DNA of 64,000 nt. It comes from a bacterium (GTDB taxonomy: Bacteria; Armatimonadota; Zipacnadia; Zipacnadales; UBA11051). The position numbers were made by a program, and so were the translations under genes. The number at the start of each line of letters is the position of its first letter. Position 1 is the stretch's first letter. Shown in pieces: positions 27,345 to 36,395 of this stretch. Where the stretch lies: NCBI GenBank assembly GCA_030604405.1, contig JAUVVY010000005.1, forward strand, positions 85,935-149,934. Reading direction: 5' to 3'. Under the pieces are notes generated by a model. That model saw nothing but the letters and a program-made list of their open reading frames with translations. It ran no database searches and had not been told where the DNA came from.

Positions 27345-28349
27345 TCAAGCAAGCCGCGACAGCTTTACCTGACAGCGCCAGGCGCAGACTGCCCCAATCA
27401 GACATCCTGGCACAAGCTGGCTTGCGTGCAGCAAAACGGCGTATGCGGCTGCGTCGCTGCGCCCCACCCCTGCATAGCTCACCGCCACTATGACCGCAAA
27501 TTCGAAGGTCCCTACCCCACCAGGCGCAGCCGGCAGTAACATGCCCAGTGCGGTTGCGACTAATACCAGGCCCGATGCCGTTGCAGGAACGTCCAGATGC
27601 ACGGCCTTCAGGGATATCCAGATCGCAAGCAGCACCGTCGCCCACACGGCTGCGCTGAGGGCGATGACGCTTACCGTTCGCAAGGGCTCGCGCAGAAACT
27701 GACCGCCATCTGCAAAAGAGCCGGCCACGGACTGAGTTCGCTCGCGCCAACTTGCAGGTAGCAGACGAGCAAGGTACGTGCCAAGCCCGTGTAGTTGACT
27801 TCGCAGACGTACCAGCAGCACTACCACAGCTATGATGCCGGCCGCCACGCCCAACCCCACGTGCACCTTCGCTCTGACCTCGTCGGGGAATGGATAGAGC
27901 CATACGGCAACGGCTCCGATGGCCAGCAGAGCGATCGCATCCAGCAGCCGTTCAGCGACAATTGAGCCAAAGGCCGCGGCCCGGCTGACGCCCTCGCGGC
28001 GGCCCAGCACATGCGCGCGAATGAACTCTCCGGCACGCGCGGGCAGGACACTGTTTCCCAGAAAGCCGACCAGCACCGCGTCATAAGCCGCCACGTGGCC
28101 GATCTGTTTGATGGGCCCCAGCATCTGCTGCCAGCGCACGGCCCTCACGTTGAAGCTTGCCAGGCCAACCAGCGCGCTGAGAATAAGCAGCCAGACGTCT
28201 GCGCCGTAAATGGCGGCCCAGAACGTGGGGAAGTCAATTCCGTAGAAGGCGGCGATGAGGCAGACGATCGTAACGACGCCGCCGATCGCCAGCGCGAGAC
28301 GCCGGCGTCCCTGCGGCGGCCCCGGTTGTTGATCTATACCCTCTGCCAT
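27345..28349 (-). CDS. Lysylphosphatidylglycerol-synthase-type integral membrane flippase-like protein
   Basis: The 334-residue protein has about eight membrane segments and the family signature NSVLPARAGEFIRAHVLG followed by SRAAAFGSIVAERLLDA, typical of the LPG_synthase_TM/UPF0104 family. Related domains flip aminoacylated lipids or transport lipid-linked sugars. In a glycan operon a lipid-linked sugar transport role is plausible but unproven. The gene starts three bases after the oxidoreductase stop, so the two are co-translated. Confidence 0.88.
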   Translation of the reverse strand: MAEGIDQQPGPPQGRRRLALAIGGVVTIVCLIAAFYGIDFPTFWAAIYGADVWLLILSALVGLASFNVRAVRWQQMLGPIKQIGHVAAYDAVLVGFLGNSVLPARAGEFIRAHVLGRREGVSRAAAFGSIVAERLLDAIALLAIGAVAVWLYPFPDEVRAKVHVGLGVAAGIIAVVVLLVRLRSQLHGLGTYLARLLPASWRERTQSVAGSFADGGQFLREPLRTVSVIALSAAVWATVLLAIWISLKAVHLDVPATASGLVLVATALGMLLPAAPGGVGTFEFAVIVAVSYAGVGRSDAAAYAVLLHASQLVPGCLIGAVCAWRCQVKLSRLA

Positions 28350-28352
28350 GAT

Positions 28353-29423
28353 TCAACTGGTGCTCTGTTCTTCATAGTTCGAGCCGGCAGTTTCGCCCGT
28401 GCCAGGCATGTCGGTAATTGGCACGGGAGCGCCTCCGCATTTGGCTGAGGCCTCGGCCGCTTTCAGTATGGCGCAGATCCGGTAACCGTCCCAGACATCG
28501 GTCAGGGGCTGCGTGCCGCTGGCGATGCAGTTGAGGAACTCCTCACACTGCGCCTTTAGCGGCTCGTGCATTTCGATGACGGGAATAATTACATTGCTTG
28601 CGTGGGCGACAAGCTGAAACTCGCCGAAGGTGCTATAGACCGGCTCGGTGCGCAGCCCCCGCTGCGAAATCCGTACGGGCTCGGCCAGATTCATGTCGTC
28701 AAACTCCAGCATCGAATTTGACCCTATCACCTGTACCTCGCGCCGCTTCTTCGGGTCCAGCCAGCTTACGTGCATCCTGGTCAACACACCGTTCGGGAAG
28801 GTTGTGGTGATGAAGGCCGTGTCGCCTCTGGAGCCGTCCAGGTACGTGCCGGTGACGGCGGATACCTCGGTGGGCATGTTGTTGAGCAGATGCAGAGCGA
28901 TTGACAGATCGTGTGGCGCCAGGTCCCAGATGACAGATACGTCGTTGCGCACCGGGCCCAGGTTGGTGCGTACGAAGCTCATGTAGCGCAACTCGCCCAG
29001 CGTGCCGTCATACATCAACTCGCGCATCTTGTTGACACCGGCGTTGAAGCGAAAGATATGTCCTACCATCAGGATTTGGCCGTCGGCTAGCGGCGATTGG
29101 GCCAGGGCGAGCGCGTCTTCTGCACTGGCGGCCAACGGCTTTTCCACCAGCACATGCTTGCCCGCGCCGAGACAGTCTTGCACTATTTCGCGATGCGTGG
29201 CGGCAGGGGTGACTACGACCACAGCATCACACTCGCCTTCCTGCAGCATATCACGGTAGTCTGTGTATGTGCGCAGGCCGGGATAGCGTTGTGAGAGCCT
29301 GTCAATAGCCTCCGCATCCTGATCGCAGCAGGCAGCAACTTCGCTTTCTGGAATTTCCATGAAATTGCGGACATAGTTTGGGCCCCATCGCCCACAGCCG
29401 ACAACAGCGATTTTCGTCATCAT
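28353..29423 (-). CDS. Gfo/Idh/MocA oxidoreductase, WlbA/WbpB-like
   Basis: The 356-residue NAD(P)-dependent sugar dehydrogenase has AVVGCGRWGPNYVRNF as Rossmann loop, VLVEKPLAASAEDA with the catalytic Lys, and WDLAPHDLSIALHLL with the conserved Asp-His pair. The GRWGPNY motif is characteristic of members that oxidise nucleotide sugars in surface-glycan clusters. A strong GGGAGG stands five bases before the ATG-ATG start. As first gene of the operon with flippase-like, acyltransferase, GT2, aminotransferase and GT-C genes, it probably makes the 3-keto intermediate for the DegT enzyme. Confidence 0.93.
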   Translation of the reverse strand: MMTKIAVVGCGRWGPNYVRNFMEIPESEVAACCDQDAEAIDRLSQRYPGLRTYTDYRDMLQEGECDAVVVVTPAATHREIVQDCLGAGKHVLVEKPLAASAEDALALAQSPLADGQILMVGHIFRFNAGVNKMRELMYDGTLGELRYMSFVRTNLGPVRNDVSVIWDLAPHDLSIALHLLNNMPTEVSAVTGTYLDGSRGDTAFITTTFPNGVLTRMHVSWLDPKKRREVQVIGSNSMLEFDDMNLAEPVRISQRGLRTEPVYSTFGEFQLVAHASNVIIPVIEMHEPLKAQCEEFLNCIASGTQPLTDVWDGYRICAILKAAEASAKCGGAPVPITDMPGTGETAGSNYEEQSTS

Positions 29424-29709
29424 TGCAGCCTCCCTTGATTTTGCCTTTCTTTGCTGCAATGCCAACTTTGGCCATCGGCCTCGTGCAGTCGAACCTCTCT
29501 TTGCACGGGCTCGGCGAAGCATCTAATACTGGCGGCTGAAGGTAGCGCGTTGCAACAGGTGATATCATTCATCATGTTGGGTAGATCGGCACCAGGGATA
29601 TTCGCGATGGAGTTCATCAGGATAATTTGCGCAAGTCCCAAGATCAATAGTCCCAAGTCCCTGCCATCAATATAGTTCCCAGAGATCTTGCTGGCTGGCT
29701 CAAGTCACA

Positions 29710-31368
29710 TTACATTCGTCCAGATGGTTTGGCAGCGGATACGCGACGGTACATAACGGTCTCTGGGCCATTACCGGTGTCGACGCGATAGACCTCCTGC
29801 CATTCGTGTGAATTAAAGAGTGTTTCGTAAAAGATACGCCGCTTTCGGAACCCCTCGTATATCGGTGAGTCGGGCCGGGACGGTATGGAAGTGAAAACTC
29901 CATGTGTAAAGAAGCGCTTATAGCATCCGCTACTGGTAACTAGGAACTCCGCATCCGTCTCGTGCAGCCAGTCTATGGAGTATTGAATCGAAAGCACATC
30001 GTAGAGCGGGACTTCCGCCGCCAGTTCATCGACCACGCGAAGCCCTGCCTGCCCGAACCGGGATTGGAATTGGCGCAGGCGGCTGATTCGTTCCCTCGAG
30101 TAGAGTTTCGGCACATAGTCCCAGTCCACGGCCACTGTGCTCTCAACTGGTATGTTATGGTAGATCCATTGGCGCGCGAGTTCGGTTGAGTTCGGCCGGA
30201 GGTAGCGCACACCTGTTGTCCAAGACATCGCAACGGGGATAATAGCTGCTACGGCGATGACAAGGACGACGGTTTTCGGGTGTTTCCTGTGAGACCATGT
30301 ATGTACTGCGGTCCCTATAAAGAATGCCGCCGCCGGAAACAGGGGAAACAGGAATTGCAGGCTTTGTTTCTGCGCGTTGGCTGTAAGAATGAGCGTGGCC
30401 ACTATCAGGCTTACGGCCACCCAGCCCGCTCTGTCAGTGCGTCGCGACCATGCTAGAATTGCCACAAGCGCAGCCATGCTCAGCACCGGGGCACTTCTAA
30501 CCATTAACTCGAGCTGCCCTAGCAGGGGCACGCCGCTCGCCCCCGTGTGTCCCGTGGCCATGTGCAACTGTACAGATCGGAGCGCGGTCCAGTAAGAATG
30601 CGGAACCAGCAGCCATCCTGGACAACCTACCAGGAAGCCGCCAACCATCGCCACACCGGCCACTGCAAAGAGACTCATAGCACTTGTCAGTGAAAGCTTA
30701 TTGCCCCTTGCGACTAGGCCAATGGCCACTAACACCGGAATAATAGCGACGGCACCATTGTACTTGCTGGCAGTGGCGAGCCCGGCTAGCAAGCCGCCCA
30801 GCGCCACCTGCCACGAAAGGTTGACCGCTCCCTTTCGGAATTCGGCTATCCTAAGAGCCTGTAAGAGGGCAAGCGCAGCAAAGAGCATGGTAGTGACGTC
30901 CGGGAGTCCATAAGCACCATATCTAAGGAGTGCTGGCGTGACCAAAAGTGCACCACCTGCAGCCAGCCCTGCCAACCGGCTGTGTCGGTGGGCGACAAAA
31001 GCGCCCACAATAAGCGCGCAGGCCAGCAAAGCCAGTACAGTGAACGCCCGTGCGGGCCAGACTACCTTTAACGGCTCGGACGAATACAGTATTGGTATTT
31101 CGGAGAAACTCCGTATCTCGCCGCTCAGCTTAAGCGTAACGGCATTAGCCCCAATGAAAGGACTGACCAGGTACGGGTAGAGGGTCGGGTAGTTCTTGTG
31201 ATGGGGTATGATAGTCCTATCTCCAAAGAATCGCAGAACATCTGCGTTTATGACCCATTCGTCTTGGAAAAAGGGCTGCCGGCACTGGAGAACGTGGGGC
31301 ACGAGAGCTACCACGATGGCCATAATAAGAAGTGACTTACCTGCAGTATGACGAATCCTCAGTTTCAC
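29710..31368 (-). CDS. Multi-pass membrane glycosyltransferase-like protein (GT39 type)
   Basis: The 552-residue protein begins with a membrane helix (SLLIMAIVVALVPHVL) and the loop QPFFQDEWVINADVL with the GT-C acidic pair. About nine further hydrophobic segments and a soluble C-terminal part follow. It resembles dolichyl-phosphate-sugar-dependent PMT-like enzymes. A GTG start is used with GGAG eight bases upstream. It stands apart from the operon downstream by about 290 bases in which nothing was recognised, and codon use appears slightly less GC-biased than its neighbours. Confidence 0.8.
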   Translation of the reverse strand: MKLRIRHTAGKSLLIMAIVVALVPHVLQCRQPFFQDEWVINADVLRFFGDRTIIPHHKNYPTLYPYLVSPFIGANAVTLKLSGEIRSFSEIPILYSSEPLKVVWPARAFTVLALLACALIVGAFVAHRHSRLAGLAAGGALLVTPALLRYGAYGLPDVTTMLFAALALLQALRIAEFRKGAVNLSWQVALGGLLAGLATASKYNGAVAIIPVLVAIGLVARGNKLSLTSAMSLFAVAGVAMVGGFLVGCPGWLLVPHSYWTALRSVQLHMATGHTGASGVPLLGQLELMVRSAPVLSMAALVAILAWSRRTDRAGWVAVSLIVATLILTANAQKQSLQFLFPLFPAAAFFIGTAVHTWSHRKHPKTVVLVIAVAAIIPVAMSWTTGVRYLRPNSTELARQWIYHNIPVESTVAVDWDYVPKLYSRERISRLRQFQSRFGQAGLRVVDELAAEVPLYDVLSIQYSIDWLHETDAEFLVTSSGCYKRFFTHGVFTSIPSRPDSPIYEGFRKRRIFYETLFNSHEWQEVYRVDTGNGPETVMYRRVSAAKPSGRM

Positions 31369-31697
31369 TGGGCTACTCCATTCTCACATCCACCTGCAGG
31401 GATGAGTTACCTGCACCTTAGTTGAAGCTAAGGCAGTTTGTTGATTCTGCCACACAATTGCTCTGAATTGAATGACTTGGCTGAAATCTTCGCCGCAGAC
31501 GAGCGTTCTCCTTCAAAGGCTCTGTGCACCACAAACAGGGCCAGCCTTACAGCATTGTCCGTCAACTCGTGCCACGAAAACCACATCCACTCCAGGGCAT
31601 ACAGGATAAAGGACAGCAGGCGTCGAACTCCACAACCAAGACGCCAATGCGATCTCGTCCCACGCCGAACACCGTTGCTGAGAAGGGAGCATATCCC
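31369..31697. other. Intergenic region between divergent genes, no feature recognised
   Basis: About 330 bases separate two divergent genes. A minus-strand frame ending near 31428 has a protein-like tail (LALFVVHRAFEGERSSAAK), but its start overlaps the ceramidase-like gene on the other strand and it has no ribosome site. It could be debris of a lost gene. No hairpin terminator or RNA gene is seen. Confidence 0.4.
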
Positions 31698-32972
31698 ATG
31701 AGAGCAGGATTTGCAAAGGTCCCGATAACACCGCCCATCGGAACGCGGATGATGGGCTTCGGAGGCCGAGACCGCGAGCACGGGTGTACGGCAATCCACG
31801 ACGACATCTTCGTGCGGGCTGTCTATCTGGAACACGCTGGGGAAGCGGCCCTGATCATGGGCTTTGATCTATGCTTTATCGGACGAGCCGACGCGGATCG
31901 GCTCAAAAGCGCCATTGGACAGAGGCTGAACCTTGCCGCCAAGCAGATACTCCTGAATACCTCACACAACCACGTCGGCCCGGCGGTGGGCACATGGCAC
32001 TCGGCGGGTTACATCGCCCCCGACCATCGCTACCTCAAGGACCTGGATGCGGCCGTGGTCAGTGTAGCATGTCAGGCCCGAGACGCGCCGCGTGAGGTCA
32101 CCGTGTCCGCTGGAGTCGGTCGCTCGGCGCTACCGATGAGCAGGCGCATAAGACATGAGGACGGCAGCGTGACCAGTGGTCCCAATCCCGATGGCGTGGT
32201 TTATGATGCCGTGCCGATTTGCTTGCTGAAAGACCTGGCGGGCGAGCCGGTGTGCCTGCTGTTTTCCGTCTCGTGTCACCCGGTCATAATGAGCGGTTTC
32301 GAGGTCTCCGCCGAGTACCCGGGCGCTGCCATGGACCGGCTTGACGCGCAGCTTGGCACCAGCGCAAGTCTTTTCCTGCAGGGAGCGGGAGCCGATGCCA
32401 ATGTCAGCGTTAGGCGAGACACCTGGGACGATGTGGCCGAGGCCGGAGAAATGGTCGCCGATGAGGTAATCCGGCCGCTAGAGGCGGGGTTTGTAGAGAT
32501 AGAGCCACAGGTTCGTACTCACTTGGTGCAAGTGCAGTGGCCGCTGCAGCCCGCCCTGGGCAAGGATGTGTATGTGGCCGTGGCCGAGGATCCGCAGGGC
32601 GACGAAACCCGGCGGCTGTGGGCGCAGAGCATACTTGAGCGCATCGAGCGCGGCGAGCCGCTGCCGACTTCGGTGCCAATACTCATCCAGGGCGTGCAGC
32701 TTGGCAAGGGCTTGCGCATCGTCGGGGTCGAAGGCGAGATGGTCGCCGGACTGGGAATTCTTATTCGGGATTTCTACGGCGAGGGCGTTACGTTCCCGCT
32801 GGGGTACAGCAATGGTGAAGGCCTCTATATGCCGACCTCGGACATGATTGACGAGGGCGGATACGAGGTGGTGAGCTATTGGGAGTATAGATACCCGGCG
32901 CCGCTGGCCAAGGGCTTTGAAAGCATATTGATACAGGCTCTGGAGCAACTCCGCGCCAGCGGGATAGAGTAG
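31698..32972 (+). CDS. Neutral/alkaline non-lysosomal ceramidase-like protein
   Basis: The 424-residue protein begins with AGFAKVPITPPIGTRMMGFGGR, the typical N-terminus of the ceramidase-type family, and continues with LLNTSHNHVGPAVG (the NTSHNH metal site), VSCHPVIMS and LQGAGADANV. Full ceramidases are longer and secreted; this one lacks a signal peptide and the C-terminal domain. Environmental genomes carry many such proteins of unknown substrate, probably amide or ester hydrolases. GGGAG lies eight bases before the ATG. Confidence 0.87.
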   Translation: MRAGFAKVPITPPIGTRMMGFGGRDREHGCTAIHDDIFVRAVYLEHAGEAALIMGFDLCFIGRADADRLKSAIGQRLNLAAKQILLNTSHNHVGPAVGTWHSAGYIAPDHRYLKDLDAAVVSVACQARDAPREVTVSAGVGRSALPMSRRIRHEDGSVTSGPNPDGVVYDAVPICLLKDLAGEPVCLLFSVSCHPVIMSGFEVSAEYPGAAMDRLDAQLGTSASLFLQGAGADANVSVRRDTWDDVAEAGEMVADEVIRPLEAGFVEIEPQVRTHLVQVQWPLQPALGKDVYVAVAEDPQGDETRRLWAQSILERIERGEPLPTSVPILIQGVQLGKGLRIVGVEGEMVAGLGILIRDFYGEGVTFPLGYSNGEGLYMPTSDMIDEGGYEVVSYWEYRYPAPLAKGFESILIQALEQLRASGIE

Positions 32973-33165
32973 TACCAGCACGGAAATACGGAATACTCAG
33001 CTTGAGCTTGGAATCACATCATCACCCTCTGTGGCAGGAGGGGAGGTTGCCTAAAGCGAAATCAAGCCCATACCCAGCCGCGAGAATTGTGAGGGCTCCA
33101 CTGTTTTGCAGTGATAGGTATTGCCGACAAGCGGGAGGACAAAGGTGGCAGGGCGGGAGACATAG

Positions 33166-34053
33166 ATGATTTGCCTGACGGGCGATGTGCACCACATGTC
33201 ATTGCGCTGCAACGACCAGAGGTTCCTGACCGAGCCGGGTGACACCGAGGTCAAGGTCACGCAGCGCTATCTGGCCCTGCTGGAAGAATATGAGGTGAAA
33301 TCCACTCTCTACATCTGCGGGAAGTGCTTCACCGAAGAGTGGGAGGAGCTGGAGCCGGTCGTGAAATCTCCCCTGGTCGAAGTCGGCGGCCACGGCTTTC
33401 GAGCCAGGCAGCCGCGCAAGTTTTTCGACTGGTACGGCCGGCACACGGGGAACTGGAACGGGCCGAAGGCCTATCAGGCCTGGGACATCCGCAAGAATGT
33501 GCAGGTCTGCGAGCAGAAAGTCGGCTACCGGCCGGTCTCGTGGCGTGCCCACAGCTACAAGGTGGACCCGAACACCTATCCGCTCCTGGCACACTATGGC
33601 TTCAAGCTGGTGTCAGACGAAGTATCGGCGGACAATATTTGGCCTGAACGCATACAAAATGGATTGATCTCCCACCCGATGAACGTAATTCCCGACCATG
33701 ACCACCTCTATCACGCCCACCGCGATGAGGAGTTCGTTGAGGCTGCCAACCGCAGGGGTTACGGGGCCGATGCCTTCGGCGCGGCTTCCTACACGATCCA
33801 GGAGTGGGGCAAGCTGGTGTTGGAGCAGGCGCAGGCCATCGAAAATAAGGGCGGCGTTGTGACCATCCTGGCGCACCCGATCTGTATGTACCTGGCTGAC
33901 GGCTTCACGACTCTTCAGATGCTGCTGGAGTACCTTTCGACGCAGCAGACAATCTGGGCCAGAGAAATTATGGACCTGGTGGACAATCCGCCGGCGGCCG
34001 TACAAGCTGCACAGCGCGGTAATGCCGGCCGGGAAGCCCGCCCCACAGCATAA
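33166..34053 (+). CDS. Polysaccharide deacetylase-like protein
   Basis: The 295-residue protein has CLTGDVHHMS (first acidic and His metal ligands), VKSTLYICGKC, VEVGGHGFRARQP and SWRAHSY, in the order seen in NodB/WbmS-type deacetylases. GGHGFR replaces the usual H-(S/T)-x-x-H. It may deacetylate a sugar or act as an amidase. No signal peptide is present. GGGAG is six bases before the ATG. It heads a run of five genes with gaps of 18-41 bases, so one operon is likely. Confidence 0.8.
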   Translation: MICLTGDVHHMSLRCNDQRFLTEPGDTEVKVTQRYLALLEEYEVKSTLYICGKCFTEEWEELEPVVKSPLVEVGGHGFRARQPRKFFDWYGRHTGNWNGPKAYQAWDIRKNVQVCEQKVGYRPVSWRAHSYKVDPNTYPLLAHYGFKLVSDEVSADNIWPERIQNGLISHPMNVIPDHDHLYHAHRDEEFVEAANRRGYGADAFGAASYTIQEWGKLVLEQAQAIENKGGVVTILAHPICMYLADGFTTLQMLLEYLSTQQTIWAREIMDLVDNPPAAVQAAQRGNAGREARPTA

Positions 34054-34092
34054 TACTGGGCATTAGCAAAATCCAGACGGAGGAGAATCATC

Positions 34093-35052
34093 GTGGAGAC
34101 GCTGGTATATCTAAATGGCGAACTGGTGCCGGAGCAGGAAGCCAAGGTATCTATCTTCGACATCGGCTTCATGTACAGCGCGGTTTTCATGGAGGCGGTG
34201 CGCACCTTCAAGCATAAGGTTTTCCGCCTCGGAGATCACCTGGAGCGGCTCGAGAAGTCCATGCGTTACGTCGGCCTGGAGCCGCTCCTCAGCCAGGAGC
34301 AGATGGAGCACGTCATCAATCAAGTCATCCAGGCCAATATCGCCAACTTCCCGGAGGACGATGACTGCTGGGTCTGCGCGCAGGTGACGCCCGGCCTCGG
34401 CTTTCCGCACCCTATGATGAAGGGCAAACACAGCAAGCCCACGGTGATGGCATACGTCAGCCGGCTGCCGTACGACCAATATGCCCACTGCTATGCGGAA
34501 GGCCAAGCGGCGGTTGTGTCCAATGTGCGCAACGTGCCGCCGGCGTGTGTTGACCCGCGCGGCAAGACCCGGTTCCGCCTGCACTATTTCATGGCGAAGC
34601 TGGAGGCCAAAGTCAGCGATCCCGACGCCTTCGCGCTGATGCTGGACACCGACGGGTACGTGACAGAGGGGACCGGCGCCAACTTCTTCATTGCCTCCAA
34701 AGGGGTACTGTACACGGCGACGACGCGTAACATTCTCGAAGGCATCAGCCGGCAGACCGTGATCGAGCTGGCTGGTAAGCTGGACATTCCGGTGGTAGAG
34801 CGGGACCTGACGCTTTATGATGTCTATGGGGCCGACGAGGGTTTCTGGACCACCTCCTCGTACTGCATGTTGCCACTGTCCACAGTGAATCACGTGGCCA
34901 TGAAGCAGGTGCCCGGGCCACTGACGCAGGCGCTGTTGCAGGCGTGGAGCGATGAAGTCGGGGTTGACATCGTGGCGCAGGCCGTGAAATACGCGGACAG
35001 ACCCAGTAATGTCTGGCGAGGCGAGGAAGAGGAGGCCACGTCGCCAGGCTGA
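34093..35052 (+). CDS. Class IV aminotransferase (branched-chain/D-amino acid type)
   Basis: The 319-residue PLP fold-type IV enzyme has VSIFDIGFMYSAVFMEAVR near the N-terminus, the likely PLP lysine Lys158 in DPRGKTRFRLHY, and GYVTEGTGANFF, the conserved Glu/Thr/Asn phosphate-binding stretch. It may make or use branched-chain or D-amino acids, or act as an aminodeoxychorismate-lyase-like enzyme. The start is GTG with GGAGGA eight bases upstream. It lies 18 bases before the sulfatase-fold gene. Confidence 0.9.
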   Translation: METLVYLNGELVPEQEAKVSIFDIGFMYSAVFMEAVRTFKHKVFRLGDHLERLEKSMRYVGLEPLLSQEQMEHVINQVIQANIANFPEDDDCWVCAQVTPGLGFPHPMMKGKHSKPTVMAYVSRLPYDQYAHCYAEGQAAVVSNVRNVPPACVDPRGKTRFRLHYFMAKLEAKVSDPDAFALMLDTDGYVTEGTGANFFIASKGVLYTATTRNILEGISRQTVIELAGKLDIPVVERDLTLYDVYGADEGFWTTSSYCMLPLSTVNHVAMKQVPGPLTQALLQAWSDEVGVDIVAQAVKYADRPSNVWRGEEEEATSPG

Positions 35053-35070
35053 TAGCGCGGGGAGAAAAGC

Positions 35071-36354
35071 ATGAACGTACTGGTAATACTCGAGGACGCG
35101 GTGCGCCCGGCGCACATGGGATGCTACGGCTACCCGAAGAACACGACGCCGAACTGCGACCGGCTGGCGCGTGAGGGCGTCCGCTTCGACAACTGCATCG
35201 CCGTGTCCACCCACACCTTCCCGTCGGTGGCTTCGATCATCACCGGCCAGACGACGGCCACGCACGGCCTCATGAGCCCCACCAACTACACAGCGTGGAT
35301 GAATGAAGGCCTCTGGGAGGGCCACCGCACACCCTTGCACCTGCTTCGAGACAACGGCTTCCTCGTAGATGGCGAACAGGTGACCCGTTGGGCCCCGCTT
35401 GGGTTTCCCCACGATGCCGACGACCTTGAGGGTTACATGGAGCAAAATCGCGACAGGCGGTGGTTCTACTTCGCCGAGCCGTATCCGACGCACTTGCCCT
35501 ACGACCCGCCACAGCGATACTACGATATGTTCGTGGACGAGGATTTCGAGCCGAGCCCGGAGACTCTAGAACGCCTGGAGATCGTCAGGACGCGGATGAT
35601 CCTGCACCCGCCGGACGTGCAGTCGGCGCTGGAAGCCGGCCGCGAAGACCCCATCGGCGTCGGCGACGGTGCTCACAAGCGCAGCACGGCTATCGTCGAG
35701 TTCCAGCCCGAGGATGCACCGGGGATACGCGCGCTCTATGACGGCGAGATGCGCGTCTTCGATGACATGGTCGGGCGCTGGATCGCCAAGCTTCAAGAGC
35801 TTGACCAGCTTGACGATACGCTGGTAGTCATCATCTCCGACCACGGCGAGGAGCTCCTCGAACGCGGTCACGTCGGCCATACCTCGTGCAACCTCAAGGG
35901 TACGCTGTACGATGAGTGCATTCGCGTGCCGCTGATAATGCGCTATCCGAAGAAGCTGCCGGCCGGGAAGGTCGTGACGCAGCAGGTCTCGCAGATTGAT
36001 ATGATGCCAACCATCTTCGACATCCTCGGCCTGGAGCTTTCGCTCCCCCACGATGGTGCCTCGACACTGCCGCTGATCCACGGCGGGAGCGAGCGGCTCC
36101 GCGAGGAGGCCTACGCCGAGACCATGCCGGCGGGATGGCAGGCCCTCGATGGCGACGAGCGCCGCATCTGGTGCGTTCGGACGCTTGAATGGAAGCTGAT
36201 TATGAACCTCGACCCCGTTACGGATACGCAGAGCTACGAGCTTTACAATCTGCTCGATGACCCCGGAGAGCAGAATAATGTCTTCGACCAGGAGCCGGCA
36301 AAGGCGGCCGAGTTGAAAGACAAGCTGGAGGCCCACATGGCCAGCCCAGATTAA
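35071..36354 (+). CDS. Sulfatase-fold (alkaline phosphatase superfamily) enzyme lacking the formylglycine motif
   Basis: The 427-residue protein matches sulfatases in MGCYGYPKNTTPNCDRLA, IISDHGEELLERGHVGH (metal Asp-His and further His) and the tail typical of the family. At the nucleophile position, however, it reads THTFPSVASI. Thr49 stands where Cys/Ser is converted to formylglycine, and Val53 where Arg is invariant. It therefore should not be a formylglycine sulfatase; a Thr nucleophile fits phosphodiesterases or phospho-transferases of the same superfamily. GGGGAG precedes the ATG. No signal peptide is present, so it acts in the cytoplasm. Confidence 0.88.
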   Translation: MNVLVILEDAVRPAHMGCYGYPKNTTPNCDRLAREGVRFDNCIAVSTHTFPSVASIITGQTTATHGLMSPTNYTAWMNEGLWEGHRTPLHLLRDNGFLVDGEQVTRWAPLGFPHDADDLEGYMEQNRDRRWFYFAEPYPTHLPYDPPQRYYDMFVDEDFEPSPETLERLEIVRTRMILHPPDVQSALEAGREDPIGVGDGAHKRSTAIVEFQPEDAPGIRALYDGEMRVFDDMVGRWIAKLQELDQLDDTLVVIISDHGEELLERGHVGHTSCNLKGTLYDECIRVPLIMRYPKKLPAGKVVTQQVSQIDMMPTIFDILGLELSLPHDGASTLPLIHGGSERLREEAYAETMPAGWQALDGDERRIWCVRTLEWKLIMNLDPVTDTQSYELYNLLDDPGEQNNVFDQEPAKAAELKDKLEAHMASPD

Positions 36355-36395
36355 GGGCCTATGCGCGCAAAATTCGAAGAGCGAGGTGCACAATA

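Noticed and set aside
31428..31835. Minus-strand frame of 135 codons with a plausible hydrophobic tail
   Set aside because: Its first third is antisense to the ceramidase-like gene and no start signal is present; at most it is debris.
34111..35493. A 460-codon minus-strand frame opposite the aminotransferase and sulfatase-fold genes
   Set aside because: It is low-complexity in His/Arg/Val and antisense to two clear enzymes; GC-rich third positions keep such frames open.
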